Assembly (NCBI RefSeq): GCF_015706575.1
Contig: NW_024037063.1
Location: 21,266,927-21,330,926, forward strand
Direction of reading: 5' to 3'
Origin: Patiria miniata
Taxonomy: Eukaryota; Echinodermata; Asteroidea; Valvatida; Asterinidae
Length of the DNA stretch: 64,000 bases
The notes under the pieces are model-generated. The model was given only the letters and a program-made list of their open reading frames with translations, was not told the origin of the DNA and searched no databases. The position numbers and the translations under genes are program-made. Below are positions 54,001 through 64,000 of this stretch, piece by piece. The first letter of the stretch is position 1. Every line of letters starts with the position of its first letter.

Positions 54001-57000
54001 TAAAAATTAATGCGACTTACACCTTGACTGGTAAGTGGGCTCTGAAATACACAAAAACACAGATCAAATAATTAAAATAATAATTAAGCATCTGGAGTGA
54101 TGTGAATGTGACTGTTTCACAAATGTTTTGATATTGTCAAGCAAATAATCTCTGAAATTTAAAGACGTGAAAATGGGTGGCTTCGAAATCGAGAACCCCT
54201 CCTGAATTCGTTGCTTGAGACCTGCTGGAATTAACCATTGTCCTAATTTCATCCATTAGTCATTGTGGTTAGTGAAATATTTTGAAAGCAGCATTCTAGC
54301 TTTCACCACCTCTATTTGCTATCTCACCTTTCACACTTGTAAAATATTTACTGTTGCCCGTGAAGGGGTCTCTGATTTGTGAATATGAAATTTGAAATCT
54401 AACATTCGAGTCAAAGCAATGCAGAGCGAAAATGTAAGTGACTTCATGTTGGTTAAAGTTCAGAATTTTAGGCTTCGGTCCAAAAGTTGGGCCACCGGTA
54501 TAAAATAATCGAAAAGAGCAATGTTTATAGCGATTTTTTGCAAGAGATACACATCTAGAATTGGAAAATGTGAGATAGCTTTGTAGTGTGAGCGGTGGTA
54601 GTTTTTTGGGTGTTATCACTTTTATTTTCAAAATGGCCGCCAATATGCTTGAACCGGATTAATTATATTTGATAACAAGCATGTTTTATCTGCCATTTTT
54701 TAATGAGTGATAGCACCCAAAAAGCTGCTACCGCTGCTATGCTATCACATATTTTCCAACTAAAGGGTTGAATACCTTGCCCAAATCACAATGACCAATT
54801 TTCCCCTCATTTGGTACCGACCAAACCCCGAAGTTGATGGCCTATATTAACTGTAGTATACTCACGTTTGGGCAGTTTGCAAACAGAGAAGAGGGCACTG
54901 GACTGGCACATTTGGTCAAGCCAGGCCCCTGCACCTGCAGAGGTAGTGGACATGGCAACACAAGACTCCAACAAAGCTGCATTTGGATCATTTCCGTCAG
55001 GCTCGCCTGCACTCCAGCGGGCGTAATTCAACTCTTTCTGATCAATCCACTCAAATGTGCCTGAGAAAAACAAAACAGACATGTATGTTCACTCAAAACT
55101 GAAAAAATGCACAGAGCACTTTAAGGACGTATCCATAACACAGACAATGCACAATGTTCAGAAATGTCTTTCAGAAATGACAGAGAGAACGTGTGCACTA
55201 ATTGCATCATTTTGTTAAATGCAAACGCACAACTATAGGTGCCTTTATCTTGTGTACACGAGTGCAGATGTGAATAGAGAATGTGTGAAAGTAAGCAACA
55301 GTACTTTTCTCATCAGGAAAAGAGAGACTGATAAAATGACACACTTTAGCCATTTACCTTCCTAGTCTTAATTATTTTAAACTTAAAAAAATCATTCAGA
55401 ATCTGCCTTTAAACTTTTGCCCACGTAGCACCCACAATTCAAATTGAATTGTAAGGATAGAAGTTAAGGTTTAGCTAGTGTGCAACCTTATTTTTGTTCA
55501 AGTATGACATTTCTGTAAATTTGGAATACCCATTTGAAATGGCACTTTTCCTAGGGAATAGGAACGCTGCAATGTTATTATGAATTCCATTCATAACCAG
55601 AAGATTGTACTTAATTATCACTGGTGACAGCTCTACATGTATGTGTAGAACTCTCTACACGCGCATCATTTATCTGTGTTGATAGGACGTACCTCAAGTT
55701 TCTAACTGTATAAAGAAGTTTATTGTGTATCACAAAGTCCATAACTGACCCAACGTTGATGTAGTTGTATCGCCACAGGCTCAGTAGCGGGTACTACGGG
55801 GGGCGTGGACGACATTTGTTCCCCAGTTTTGTCCTAGCCCGCCCAGTTTGCCTCCAAGTTTTCCCGAACACTTTATCTACAAGTTGGGATTAACTATGTT
55901 TATTTTTCTTCACTAAGTTCGCTGTTGATTAAAGATTCATTAGATTTGGGGCCAATGAACGCATTAAAACATTGGTACTTGAAACAACACACGTCAAACA
56001 TGCATTTATGCAGCCGTAGATAGTGTGCAACCAACGTCTTTGTACATTTGTTCTACATTTGTTATACACCATTCTGCGGTTTGGTACGTTTCTCATTCAT
56101 AAAAACGACTTCACTTCTTAGTTGCCCTAGTGGTTTATTTCCGGACCATTGACAATGGTACGCATGCGCGTACACAGTCTTAAGATTTTTGACTGCCCCC
56201 CCCAATAAAATATTTCCTTGCCCCCAAGCCCCCCCCCCCCCCCCCCCATGTAGAGTCCATGCAGTCCATGTTAAATATGAACAAAACTGGTTACCACTTA
56301 CCCCAATCATCATTGCCAGTCTGAACACGTGTCAGTCCAATCCAAACAAATTGTTCTACTGGGTATTTGGCTTTGGCCCTTTCATAAATGAATTGGTTGT
56401 CAGCTGATGAAGTGATGCTTGCAAGCATGGCACCCTCATACATCCGCATGCATCTTTGTATGAACAAGAAATATAAACCCTAATTGGCTGCAATGAACCA
56501 TTTATAGTTTGCGCAGTCTGTGTGGCTGTGCAGACATTGATTTTATCTTCCAGCCCATCCAGTAATTATTTGGATTGCAATCTGGGATGGGAAATTTCCA
56601 AAACAGATAGGTCAAAATGAGAGTGACATTCCGGCTCAAAATTGGCAAGTTCAGGCCTTGCTATCATTCACTGTAAACAAGTTATAACATAGCCTTGGTT
56701 TTAAGGCTATGCTGTGTCAGCGAGCAGACATCTGTGGTATGTATGTACGAAACCCACTGTATAATCAAACTACATGTACATGTATGTATACCACATTACA
56801 TTAATGAACGTAAATAAGCACGTCATTCTTGCCTATACATATGTATATAACTAGGCAAATCACATTACAGTCAGCCCAAGATCATCACAAGTCATCATGT
56901 CAAGTGGAGAGTCATCCTATTCAAATGAATAATAGACAATAGACCCCTTGCACAGTCCACCCACACAGAGGAAATGTTTTGTCATTTAAATTAACACAAT

Positions 57001-60000
57001 TTGAGGACCTGTCCTATTGATGTAAGGGGTCTTTGCATGTCTGTGTCACTGTTCCTCCCCTGGCCTCACCTGAAATTAGCCTCTCCCCAGTCTGTCTTTC
57101 TGTCAGAGAAGTAGTAGCAGTTTTCATCTTGGGAGATCCAGTCACTATTGGGGCAGGGTAAAATCACCGTAGCTGGGTCAGGAGTTGGGTAGGTCAAGGC
57201 TGACAGAATGACAGAGAATTGCCGAGTTTAAGAGTTGCCAGTGGAATGAGGACTGGGGTGAGGATGGATAGGGCTTAGATAGTGGAGTGGGACTGGGGTG
57301 GGGGTGGGATGGGGCTTAGACAGTGGAATGAGCTGGGGTGGGGCTTGGGTGGGGCTTAGACAGTGGAATGGGGACTGGGGTGGGGGTTAGGTGGGGCTTA
57401 GACAGTGGAATGGGGACTGGGGTGGGGGTTGGATGGGGCTTAGACAGTGGAATGACTGGGGTGGGGGTCAGGTTGGACTCAGACAGTGGAATGGGGACTG
57501 GGGTGGGGTTGAATGGGGCTTAGACATGGAATGAGGACTGGGGTGGGGGTTGGATGGGGCGTAGACAGTGGAGTGGGGACTGGGGTGGGGGTTGGATGGG
57601 GCTTAGACAGTGGAATGGGGACTGGGGTGGGGTTGAATGGGGCTTAGACAGTGGAATGAGGACTGGGGTGGGGGTTGGATGGGGCTTAGACAGTGGAGTG
57701 GGGACTGGGGTGGGGGTTGGATGGGGCTTAGACAGTGGAATGGGGACTGGGGTGGGGTTGGATGGGGCTTAGACAGTGGAATGGGGACTGGGGGGTTGAA
57801 TGGGGCTTAGACAGTGGAATGGGGACTGGGGTGGGGTTGGATGGGGCTTAGACAGTGGAATGGGGACTGGGGTGGGGTTGGATGGGGCTTAGACAGTGTA
57901 TTGGGGACTGGGGTTGGGGTTGGGTGGGGCTTAGACAGTGGAATGGGGACTGGGGTGGGGTTGAATGGGACTTAGACAGTGGAATGAGGACTGGGGTGGG
58001 GGTTGGATGGGGCTTAGACAGTGGAATGAGGAATGAGGTGGGCGTTGGATGGGGCTTAGACAGTGGAATGGGGACTGAGGTGGGCGTTGGATGGGGCTTA
58101 GACAGTGGAATGGGGACTGGGGTGGGGGTTGGATGGGGCTTAGACAGTGGAATGGGGACTGGGGTGGGCGTTGGATGGGGCTTAGACAGTGGAATGGGGA
58201 CTGGGGTGGGGGTTAGGTGGGGCTTAGACAGTGGAATGGGGACTGGGGTGGGGTTGAATGGGGCTTAGACAGTGGAATGGGGACTGGGGTGGGGGTTGGA
58301 TGGGGCTTAGACAGTGGAATGAGGACTGTGGTACGGGTTGGGTGGGAACGTTTGTTGCTATCAGGAATCAGGGAGAGTAAATTTTGCCTTTTTTACATAG
58401 TCGCTATCAAAGCAGAAATTGCTAATTAGCAGATAGAAGCTGAGAACACTCACAATGTACACTTTCGCTGGTACAGAAAGCTACATTAATGTGACCCCTG
58501 ATTGTAAACGTGAGTCAATGTGACAAGCATTCCGACAACTTAAAATAACACATACAGTTATTTGGTTTGGTGTTTTGTGTATTTTTCTCTTATTTTGTTT
58601 GGCGGGAGTCATACCACTCTTCTTAGTTTTTCGTACAGATCCCAGATGTTTTCATTATTTGTGTCATTTTCTTCTATTAACACCAATATGAATTCAATAT
58701 CTGGGGCTTTGTCGCCCTTAACCGACGTAATATGTAAACACTGCATACTCAGTGTTGTTCCGAATGATTGTGAGAAAATATTCACAATATTGGGCAAAAA
58801 AAGTAAATAAATATTGAATTGATATTACCCTTACTCAAATATCATCTGATAAAGAGTATGGTTGCAGTACACGCTACTTTATCAGATTCGAACCAAGTTT
58901 GGGGTCGATTGGTAAGACGTCTCCACTAGTAAACAGGAGATCGTGGGTTCGAGCCCCACATGAGTATTTTTTGTGAATTTTTTTTATCATAATCACTTGG
59001 AACAAGACCAAGTATACAGCGTTGATGAAGGGCCAATAAAATGTTGAATTTACATCACCCCGACCAAATTCCATCTTAGGAATACAACCCTACAAGGAAG
59101 TGCCAATACAAATTTGAAGCTGTTGTTATAAGACAGCCACTTGATGTAGCAAACATTAAGGTTAATGACCTGCTCTCATCACGATAAAAGCAAAACACAA
59201 GTTGTTTGGTGCAGCTACAAGCCCATGCATTTATGTAACTCATGTTGTGATCTTTGTGCATCATTTTTTGCCAGATCAGGTCACAAGCATTCTACAAGCA
59301 CCAACATTGTTTATTCTGAACGTTAAGAGGTTTTTTTTCTTACCTAGTTTATCTAAACGGCAAATGTATGCCGCTGTGTCAGCACAGGTTGTGTCGTCCC
59401 AATTGTCCCCATCGATCCTGGCACGCACACATCCTTCACCAGCTTGACCGCTGGGTTCATCCGTTCCCCAATTAGTATAGACTATAGGGTAGTCAATCTC
59501 CCATCCAAATTCATTCTGAACATTCAAAGAAATGTAGACTCAAACATTGTAAAAAGTAATTAACACAACACTCAAAGCATTTTCCTTGGTACCTTCCCAA
59601 ATCTTCAAACACCTCCAGTGTGCAGAAAACCAATGGCATTCTCTTTGAACTTCGAACTTTAAACGTTCAAGCTGCATCAAGTCCAAAGTTCTATCCTGGC
59701 TGATTGTGAAGGATCTAGCCTAGAGGCTCCATATACTCACTGTTCTCCAATTTTAAAATTCGAAAGGTTGGTGTTGATGATAGGCATCAGTAACGGGGAT
59801 GACAAATTGAAAAAATGAATTGGGGTGGACATGATTTCATGCTCCAAGCACTGTTTGTATACACAGGAGACAATGGGCAGAGTTTACTGTCCGAAACGTT
59901 GCGTTTCCCCCGGTTCTTTCCAGAACTTCACAAACTCACAAAAGAGACCTGTCACACAGTGCTACCGTAAATCTTTGTCTTATTGCTACCTTCAACAAAC

Positions 60001-63000
60001 CTTCAAATCTTATCTGTTCAGCGGTAAGTAAACTCATAACAGTGATATAAATTCATAATTAACCGTACAAGTCCAGCTCGATAATTTTTGGTATTGCCCC
60101 TTGCAAACTTACCCTGAAATAAATTGCGAATGTTTATAAGGGCTATATCGCACAACTTGCCGGGCTACTAGCTGTTTGTAACCGATATAACACACTCGAC
60201 TGGCCGGACTGTCCGATCGTAAAGTATTGTTCCATGTTTTAATATTCAGTTCCAACTTTTTTTGTTTGTATAAGTGGCCTAACGTTTACTAAAAACAAGT
60301 AAGTAAACTCAAAAGATAAAATACATATGAACAAGTGCGAGTGCACAATAAGCTCTGGCTGTCTTGCATGAAAGTCTTGCATGAAATCTACGCTGTTTTA
60401 CACAGACTCATATGAATAGCGACCTCTATAGTCACATTGGCGTGTAGCTTGGGAGTTCCCCTTTCATATGCAACAACATTACTGCACATATTTGCCTACA
60501 TTTTAGAATTTTTTTCATAAACATCTTTCCGAATTGTTACATGTACAAACATTTTGGGTTAGGTATTTAATATATTTTGTTCATTTTTTTAATTAAAATT
60601 TAGTAGTTATAGTTTGTGGGAAACTTTTGGGGCTTTTTGGTCAATTCTCCGGTCACAGACCGACCACGACCACCAAGTGACATGTACCAGTTCCTTTCCG
60701 GAGATAAACAAGGCTGACGAAAGCACGCAAGTCTATGGGAGACGTGGTAACCGAATCCACATTTCTGCAATTTTTCATACAATCAAAGAAAAGATTGAAA
60801 TTTTCTATCGCCCAAAATTTAGAGCACACAAAACAGTTTAAACAATGGTGCCTTAAAAATCCCGCTATGATTTTGCGCGCGTGTTGTGAACTATTTACCT
60901 TCCGAAACTAAATCGTTGAACCTGATGTGCGCACTTGAAAATGAAATAGCAAAGAGGATCATTATATAGTTTTATCTGTATATTATTCATAGTTTTGGTT
61001 GTATTTTTTCTATAGTTTTAATGGCGACTTGATTTTGAAGCATGGCATCGACTTTGTAATCTTGGTGACATTTGCACCAAAGCATGGTGGCGCTAATTGC
61101 ACCATTTTCTAGTCCCTACTGTGTGTAATTAGGCATATCTGCAAAATAGTGGCGAGAAATGCTGAAATATTGAAAACACGGCCACTTTAGATGATGTTGG
61201 CTTTAAAATTTCACAGATTGGCTTAAAATGGAACTGGTTATATTACCATATTATTATTCCACGTAATTATTTTCAAAGTAAAAGAGTTTAAAAAAAACCT
61301 GCATGTTCAAGAAGAACTCACGTTATTTGATTTCAATCCAATCCAAGCAGATGGTACATCAAATGAGTACATCAAAGTCTCCACGAGCGCTGACTCGTAG
61401 CCATTCAGTACTGTAGCAAGATTGAATTGGTATTGGGGCCCTGCGTTGATGGCACGACATGCAGCTTGTGCATCATCATAACTTTTGGCTGCGTCATTGT
61501 ACAAGTAAAAACATGCACTACTGCCAAACGGAATGAAATCGTTAGGGCATCGAGGCCCAGGTAGTGGTTTGTTATTGTCGCTATCATCTGCATACACAAA
61601 AAAGAGCATACCATAGGCAAGTAGGACAGACAAACAGAAATAAGGTTACTGTACATTGTCATTCAAACAATTCGTCACTGTTTTAACGAAAAGCCAAACA
61701 TGTCAAAAATGACAATTTTATTTCGAATCGATTTTTGTTCACTATTTTACTTTAAAACATTGTACTTATCCATTTGGTTATGTTTCTTTAAGCAAAACAA
61801 TATTTATTTCCTAATAACATTAATGATGCAAGGGGCATGCATCTCGATAATTACATTTTGTGTTTTTCACGAAGAGACACCAAGATGCCTGCCCCTTGAA
61901 CGCGTACAAAAGCTATTGACCTATCGCTGTTTGCTAGTTAGCCACGCCCCTCAGACAACCCTATCCGGTTCGTTAGTGTGACGTCACCTCCAGCACTTTC
62001 TGCATGAGTGGAACCGGAAGTTAACGCAACTCAAGCGTTTGTAGCCAATGTGCGCTAGTCACCAATGGTGGGCGCGCGTGTATGACGTTTTTACTAACGA
62101 ACCGGATGGAGGTTTTGTACACTTAGTTTTGTTTGTCACAGATTTCGCGCGTTCCGCGTTCATTTGTTTATCATGTAATTGGACAATATTTCACAAGCTG
62201 CGTTAATGCGATTCTAACGCGATTCTACCGCGATAGGTCAGTTGCATGTAAAGTAGGTCAACTGAGATTTTCGTTTTCGCTTAGAGCCACACATCTTTGT
62301 TACATTCTCACCTGCGAGAGAGTAAAAAACGCGCACTTTTCCATATGAAAACAAAACACATTGAACAGATAGGGCCGCAATGTAAAAAACATGAATTTTC
62401 GTTTTTACGAAGAGACACGCAACTTTGGTAATTACTTCGGTAATTAACTACCCGTGTTGATTCTAATTACTGGGTTCACGTAAAAAATCATCTCATAGAT
62501 CCATGCTCTTCGTGAAAACGGTGACGAATTATGTCATATCAATTGCAAACAACACACCTGAGTCAACTGTAATTTTATTAGTAAACCGTTAAAAGAAACA
62601 TTTAAAAAAAATCTTCATCATTTGCATACAGTTCCAAGGAAGGCTATTTATACAATATATGGCTTGTTTTAAAATTTATTTGATTGACCCTTTAAGATAG
62701 TATACGGTACTTCCCTTGGTGGTGGTATGCAGGAGAATAATATCGAATTTGTCAGATAGATACCACAGTGCAACCTAAGCCAACAATATGATAGTAATAT
62801 AGCTGGTGGTAAACTTGACAAACTTACCAAGTTCTCTGCTGCAGATGTATCTATGCTGCTCAGTGCAGGGCACATCATACCAATAGCCAGGCTGTTTCAC
62901 ATCGCTGTTATCCAGTACAACACAATACTCTCTAGCGGTCTGTTGTGAAATTTTCCAGAAAATATGCGAATCAAAAATGGTAGATGCATTACTTGCATTA

Positions 63001-64000
63001 CAGTTAAAGGTACAGTCCATCATTTTTGATAAGTGCATTTTGTTCGTTTGAAGTAACAAACGTGCTCAAATTCTAAAAAAGGGTGCTGAACAACTAACCT
63101 GATGAAGTTTCAGCTCAGCTTCAGCTGTATATTCCGAGAAAAACAGCATTCTCGATCTCGATTTCAAATCAAAAGTTGTTTAATCGTGTTTTGAATTAGG
63201 CGTATTTTCAATGAAATGCCCCTAAGATTACCTCATGACATGACCATAGATATGACAGTACCCATATCAGTTCAGATGTCTGAGTAAATCACCCGCCGGC
63301 TTCTGATACATAACTTAGAAATGTGTTTTTATTTTGGAGATATAATCTTCTATGGTGAGTTACATGTGTGACTAAAAAGAATTCTGCTACATGTACATGC
63401 AGGAAATGGTAGGCCTCGTCAAAATCATTGGGTTACAACCGGCAATTACATGGAAGTGGCCGAAACCAGATCCAATATAGAAGCATGTGTTACTGCTAGC
63501 TGAATAATGGGTAGGCAATGAATTGTATTATAATAATATCAATAGCTACCGAGTATAATGTTGATTTTGTCCAATAATTGAATCATCTGAGGTTTTGGAT
63601 TTTTTTTTGTTTCTGCATATCTTAAATTGTTACAAACAACTGATGACAGGTACTTTTGTCACCGTTTTGTAAAGCCTGAAAATTACACCCTTTCCTTTCA
63701 ACCACAAAGGAAATTAACAATGCTTATTACTAAAGGGTGGACTGGCCACCGGTTTTCTAGCAAATAAATGACTGAGGAATTAAACCAATGTTACGATGGG
63801 TCCAATAAAAACTTGAATAAAAAAAAGTTACCTTGACGTTTTTAAAGGAATCACCCATGTAACATTGATACCTATCAGTAATGGACAGATTGTTAAACGG
63901 AAGGTTGCATGTACGTTCCATTTACATGGCAGTTGTAACTATTTACTACATTACCAATAACGCATATCCATCTGGCTGCCCAACGCCCCATCGAGTAAAC
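43567..64000 (-). CDS. Gene 3: mannose-receptor-like protein with seven C-type lectin domains (5' end outside window)
   Basis: Twenty exons with agreeing phases: 64000-63955, 62939-62828, 61587-61322, 59515-59344, 57199-57070, 56453-56302, 55060-54866, 54041-54021, 52870-52692, 51132-51074, 50496-50473, 50384-50269, 49721-49452, 48640-48480, 47958-47853, 47453-47326, 46859-46725, 45576-45411, 45082-44816 and 43835-43567. They give 990 codons to a TGA. Seven CTLDs in a row resemble the MRC1 family, but no fibronectin II, ricin-type or membrane segment is seen here; the last exon simply reads through to a stop after a basic tail. The protein may therefore be secreted, or a membrane form may use exons not recognised. 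The sugar-site motifs differ between domains (QPD, EPS, EPD, none, QPD, EPN, EPT), so mixed ligand specificity is expected. An immune or clearance role is inference. Confidence 0.88.
43836..44815. other. Gene 3 last intron containing a long unexplained frame
   Basis: A minus-strand frame of 248 codons (43884-44630) runs through most of this intron. I recognise no domain, and it has no splice or start context of its own. It may be a fragment of a mobile element or chance. Confidence 0.35.
45411..47453 (-). CDS. Gene 3 CTLD F (EPN, mannose type)
   Basis: Exons 47453-47326 (1 to 0: NPCTDTKYTNYFDTCFLMES), 46859-46725 (0 to 0: DCHGRDGSLLSVND, EAWLGMRRNP) and 45576-45411 (0 to 1: FTKWGPNEPNNNNGDCVALT, QCYVYNYYFCKYP). 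EPN is intact, but the WND position reads WAVRQ. Confidence 0.85.
45818..45874. repeat. Perfect 23-bp inverted repeat, 11-bp spacer
   Basis: CGCATGCGTAGTAGACTGTC.. (45818-45840) is perfectly inverted at 45852-45874. A third partial copy (GAACTGTCGCACGGGTGTAG) follows at about 45894, next to a (CG)n run at 45784-45794. Intronic in gene 3. Confidence 0.75.
46217..46405. repeat. Fold-back MITE, ~190 bp
   Basis: ACAAATATAACATGGTTT on the left pairs with AAACCATGTTATATTTGT on the right. Inner arms share GATATTCGCTCCC and ATTGGAAGTTGACAAACT. The centre is TTCCCTCGGCTTCGCCTCGG. Intronic in gene 3. Confidence 0.8.
47853..49630 (-). CDS. Gene 3 CTLD E (QPD/WND, galactose type)
   Basis: The rest of exon 49721-49452 (ECPQDYFRLDNMCFSLRGRD and on), exon 48640-48480 (AWIGLNGIG, WAPGQPDNALPITDP) and exon 47958-47853 (SASCVAMMNDPNDP, LWNDATCTIRRAYLC). 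It has QPD and WND together, the best case here for calcium-dependent galactose binding. Confidence 0.88.
49631..52870 (-). CDS. Gene 3 CTLD D (no EPN/QPD motif)
   Basis: Exons 52870-52692 (phase 1 to 0: CGWNVEELKVRDQCYFPSTL), 51132-51074 (0 to 2: AFGLARSYWLGLRDEGAG), 50496-50473 (2 to 2, 24 nt), 50384-50269 (2 to 1: SWSDGTWFDIYTDYSEFPGG) and the start of 49721-49452 (NGEWGRSACGNSLKFVCK). The sugar-site loop reads FPGGQLPENV and the WND site reads EWGRS, so classic calcium-dependent sugar binding is unlikely. The 24-nt exon is the least certain. Confidence 0.78.
53383..53989. mobile_element. ~600-bp inverted-repeat element with CAGGGTGAGTAAAA terminus
   Basis: The left end TACAGGGTGAGTAAAAAACG is imperfectly inverted at the right end. 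Inner arms pair over about 190 bp, for example TTGTGTCCTCAATTTATTACC (in part) with GGTAATAAATTGAGGACACA. No transposase frame. Resembles a Tc1/mariner-derived MITE; intronic between CTLD C and D. Confidence 0.75.
54021..54041 (-). CDS. Gene 3 21-nt micro-exon
   Basis: AGCCCACTTACCAGTCAAGG plus T, between acceptor ATTTCAG and donor GTAAGT. It encodes the linker PTYQSR between CTLD C and D. Phase 1-1, so skipping is silent to the frame. Supported by strong splice sites and phase only. Confidence 0.55.
54465..54840. mobile_element. Fold-back MITE related to 35745-36005
   Basis: Left TTCGGTCCAAAAGTTGGGCC and right CCGACCAAACCCCGAAG form termini. Inner arms GGTAGTTTTTTGGGTGTTAT and AGCACCCAAAAAGCTGCTAC pair. 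It reaches almost to the donor of the exon ending at 54866. Confidence 0.75.
54866..57199 (-). CDS. Gene 3 CTLD C (EPD type)
   Basis: Exons 57199-57070 (phase 1 to 2), 56453-56302 (2 to 1) and 55060-54866 (1 to 1). Landmarks: PCPNSDWISQDENCYYFSD, MLASITSSADNQFIYERAKA, FVWIGLTRVQTG, ARWSAGEPDGNDPNA and WLDQMCQSSALFSVCK. EPD occupies the EPN position. Confidence 0.88.
57247..58336 (+). repeat. Minisatellite, ~42-bp unit, about 26 copies
   Basis: The unit is GGGGCTTAGACAGTGGAATG plus GGGACTGGGGTGGGGGTTGG plus AT, with small indels. It fills the intron just upstream of the acceptor of exon 57199-57070. The plus strand is rich in G runs (G-quadruplex capable); the transcribed RNA is pyrimidine-rich with a CAG in every unit. 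Frames across it are simple repeats, not genes. Confidence 0.92.
58893..58972 (+). repeat. tRNA-Thr-derived SINE head or tRNA relic
   Basis: GGTCGATTGGTAAGACGTC (A-box region), CTAGTAAACAGGAGATCGTG (threonine AGT anticodon loop) and GGGTTCGAGCCCCAC (T arm with B box) are followed by a T run. The 5' half of the anticodon stem and the acceptor stem do not pair, so it is not a functional tRNA. Confidence 0.7.
59344..61587 (-). CDS. Gene 3 CTLD B (EPS type)
   Basis: Exon 61587-61322 (phase 1 to 0) starts RCPNDFIPFGSSACFYLYND and ends SAWIGLKSNN. Exon 59515-59344 (phase 0 to 1) includes WGTDEPSGQAGEGC and NWDDTTCADTAAYIC. All framework cysteines are present. EPS replaces EPN, so calcium-dependent sugar binding may be altered. 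Confidence 0.85.
60332..60395 (-). repeat. Short dispersed repeat, inverted partner of 3385-3450
   Basis: AACAAGTGCGAGTGCACAAT, then TCTTGCATGAAAGTCTTGCA; the reverse complement matches 3385-3450 with few changes. Confidence 0.6.
61963..62107. mobile_element. 145-bp MITE
   Basis: ATCCGGTTCGTTAGT (61963-61977) is perfectly inverted at 62093-62107, with TGACGTCA/TATGACG next to the termini. Non-coding; in the gene 3 intron between CTLD A and B. Confidence 0.75.
62828..64000 (-). CDS. Gene 3 CTLD A (partial, QPD type)
   Basis: Exon 64000-63955 encodes FTRWGVGQPDGYALL (QPD, the galactose-type motif). Exon 62939-62828 encodes TAREYCVVLDNSD, then GYWYDVPCTEQHRYIC, the C-terminal half. Joined in phase 0. 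Confidence 0.75.

Noticed and set aside
57338..58429. Long Gly/Trp/Met-rich plus frames
   Set aside because: Translations of the 42-bp minisatellite; pure repeat composition.
58893..58972. Functional tRNA-Thr gene
   Set aside because: Acceptor and anticodon stems do not pair; treated as a tRNA-derived repeat.
63808..63885. Lectin-like minus frame (CNLPFNNLSITDRYQCYMGD) with a GTAACT donor, between the two CTLD A exons
   Set aside because: An in-frame TAA lies just upstream with no AG acceptor between it and the frame, and the flanking exons already join in phase 0 to give a sensible CTLD.

Overview
The window is animal nuclear DNA: AT-rich, with many introns and many small inverted-repeat elements. 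Multi-exon genes encode extracellular modules (CUB, LDL-receptor class A, SRCR, C-type lectin) carried on symmetrical phase-1 exons. That module set, together with the SINE and MITE types seen, fits a marine invertebrate deuterostome (cephalochordate, hemichordate or echinoderm). I cannot name the species from sequence alone. All convincing genes are on the minus strand.

Layout by coordinate. (1) 1-751: the 5' end of an apparently intronless, GC-rich gene for a bacterial-type family 4 glycosyltransferase; the gene continues beyond the left edge. (2) 0.75-6.9 kb: intergenic DNA with a SINE and the start of a large duplicated block. (3) 6,941-28,219: gene 1, rebuilt here as 30 exons whose phases all match (1,772 codons plus stop). 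Its order is signal peptide, acidic segment, CUB, 11 LDLa, 3 SRCR, 6 LDLa, 3 SRCR, 3 LDLa, charged tail, with no membrane segment. A TATA box lies just upstream of the first exon. Dead exons (a stop-containing LDLa, an LDLa relic and an SRCR relic) lie among the live ones. (4) 28.3-38.7 kb: intergenic DNA containing a tandem duplication of the region upstream of the gene 1 promoter, plus a 478-bp hAT-like element with a visible target-site duplication and a paralogous empty site. (5) 38,767-43,047: gene 2, a 7-exon copy of the gene 1 3' end (six LDLa modules plus the same tail) with no visible 5' end of its own. It sits in the second copy (about 35.0-42.3 kb) of the block seen at about 3.5-8.8 kb. 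(6) 43,567-64,000: gene 3, a mannose-receptor-like lectin with seven C-type lectin domains. It is open at the right edge and ends in a stop codon without a membrane segment.

How the genes may fit together (inference): genes 1 to 3 look like secreted or surface pattern-recognition proteins, so the region resembles an innate immune cluster that grows by exon shuffling, unequal exchange and segmental duplication. Nearly every gene 1 module exon is phase 1-1, so exons can be gained, lost or skipped without changing the frame. The array of 11 almost identical LDLa exons, with introns as similar as the exons, shows that this process is recent. All exon borders are read from splice consensus and phase agreement; no transcript was available.
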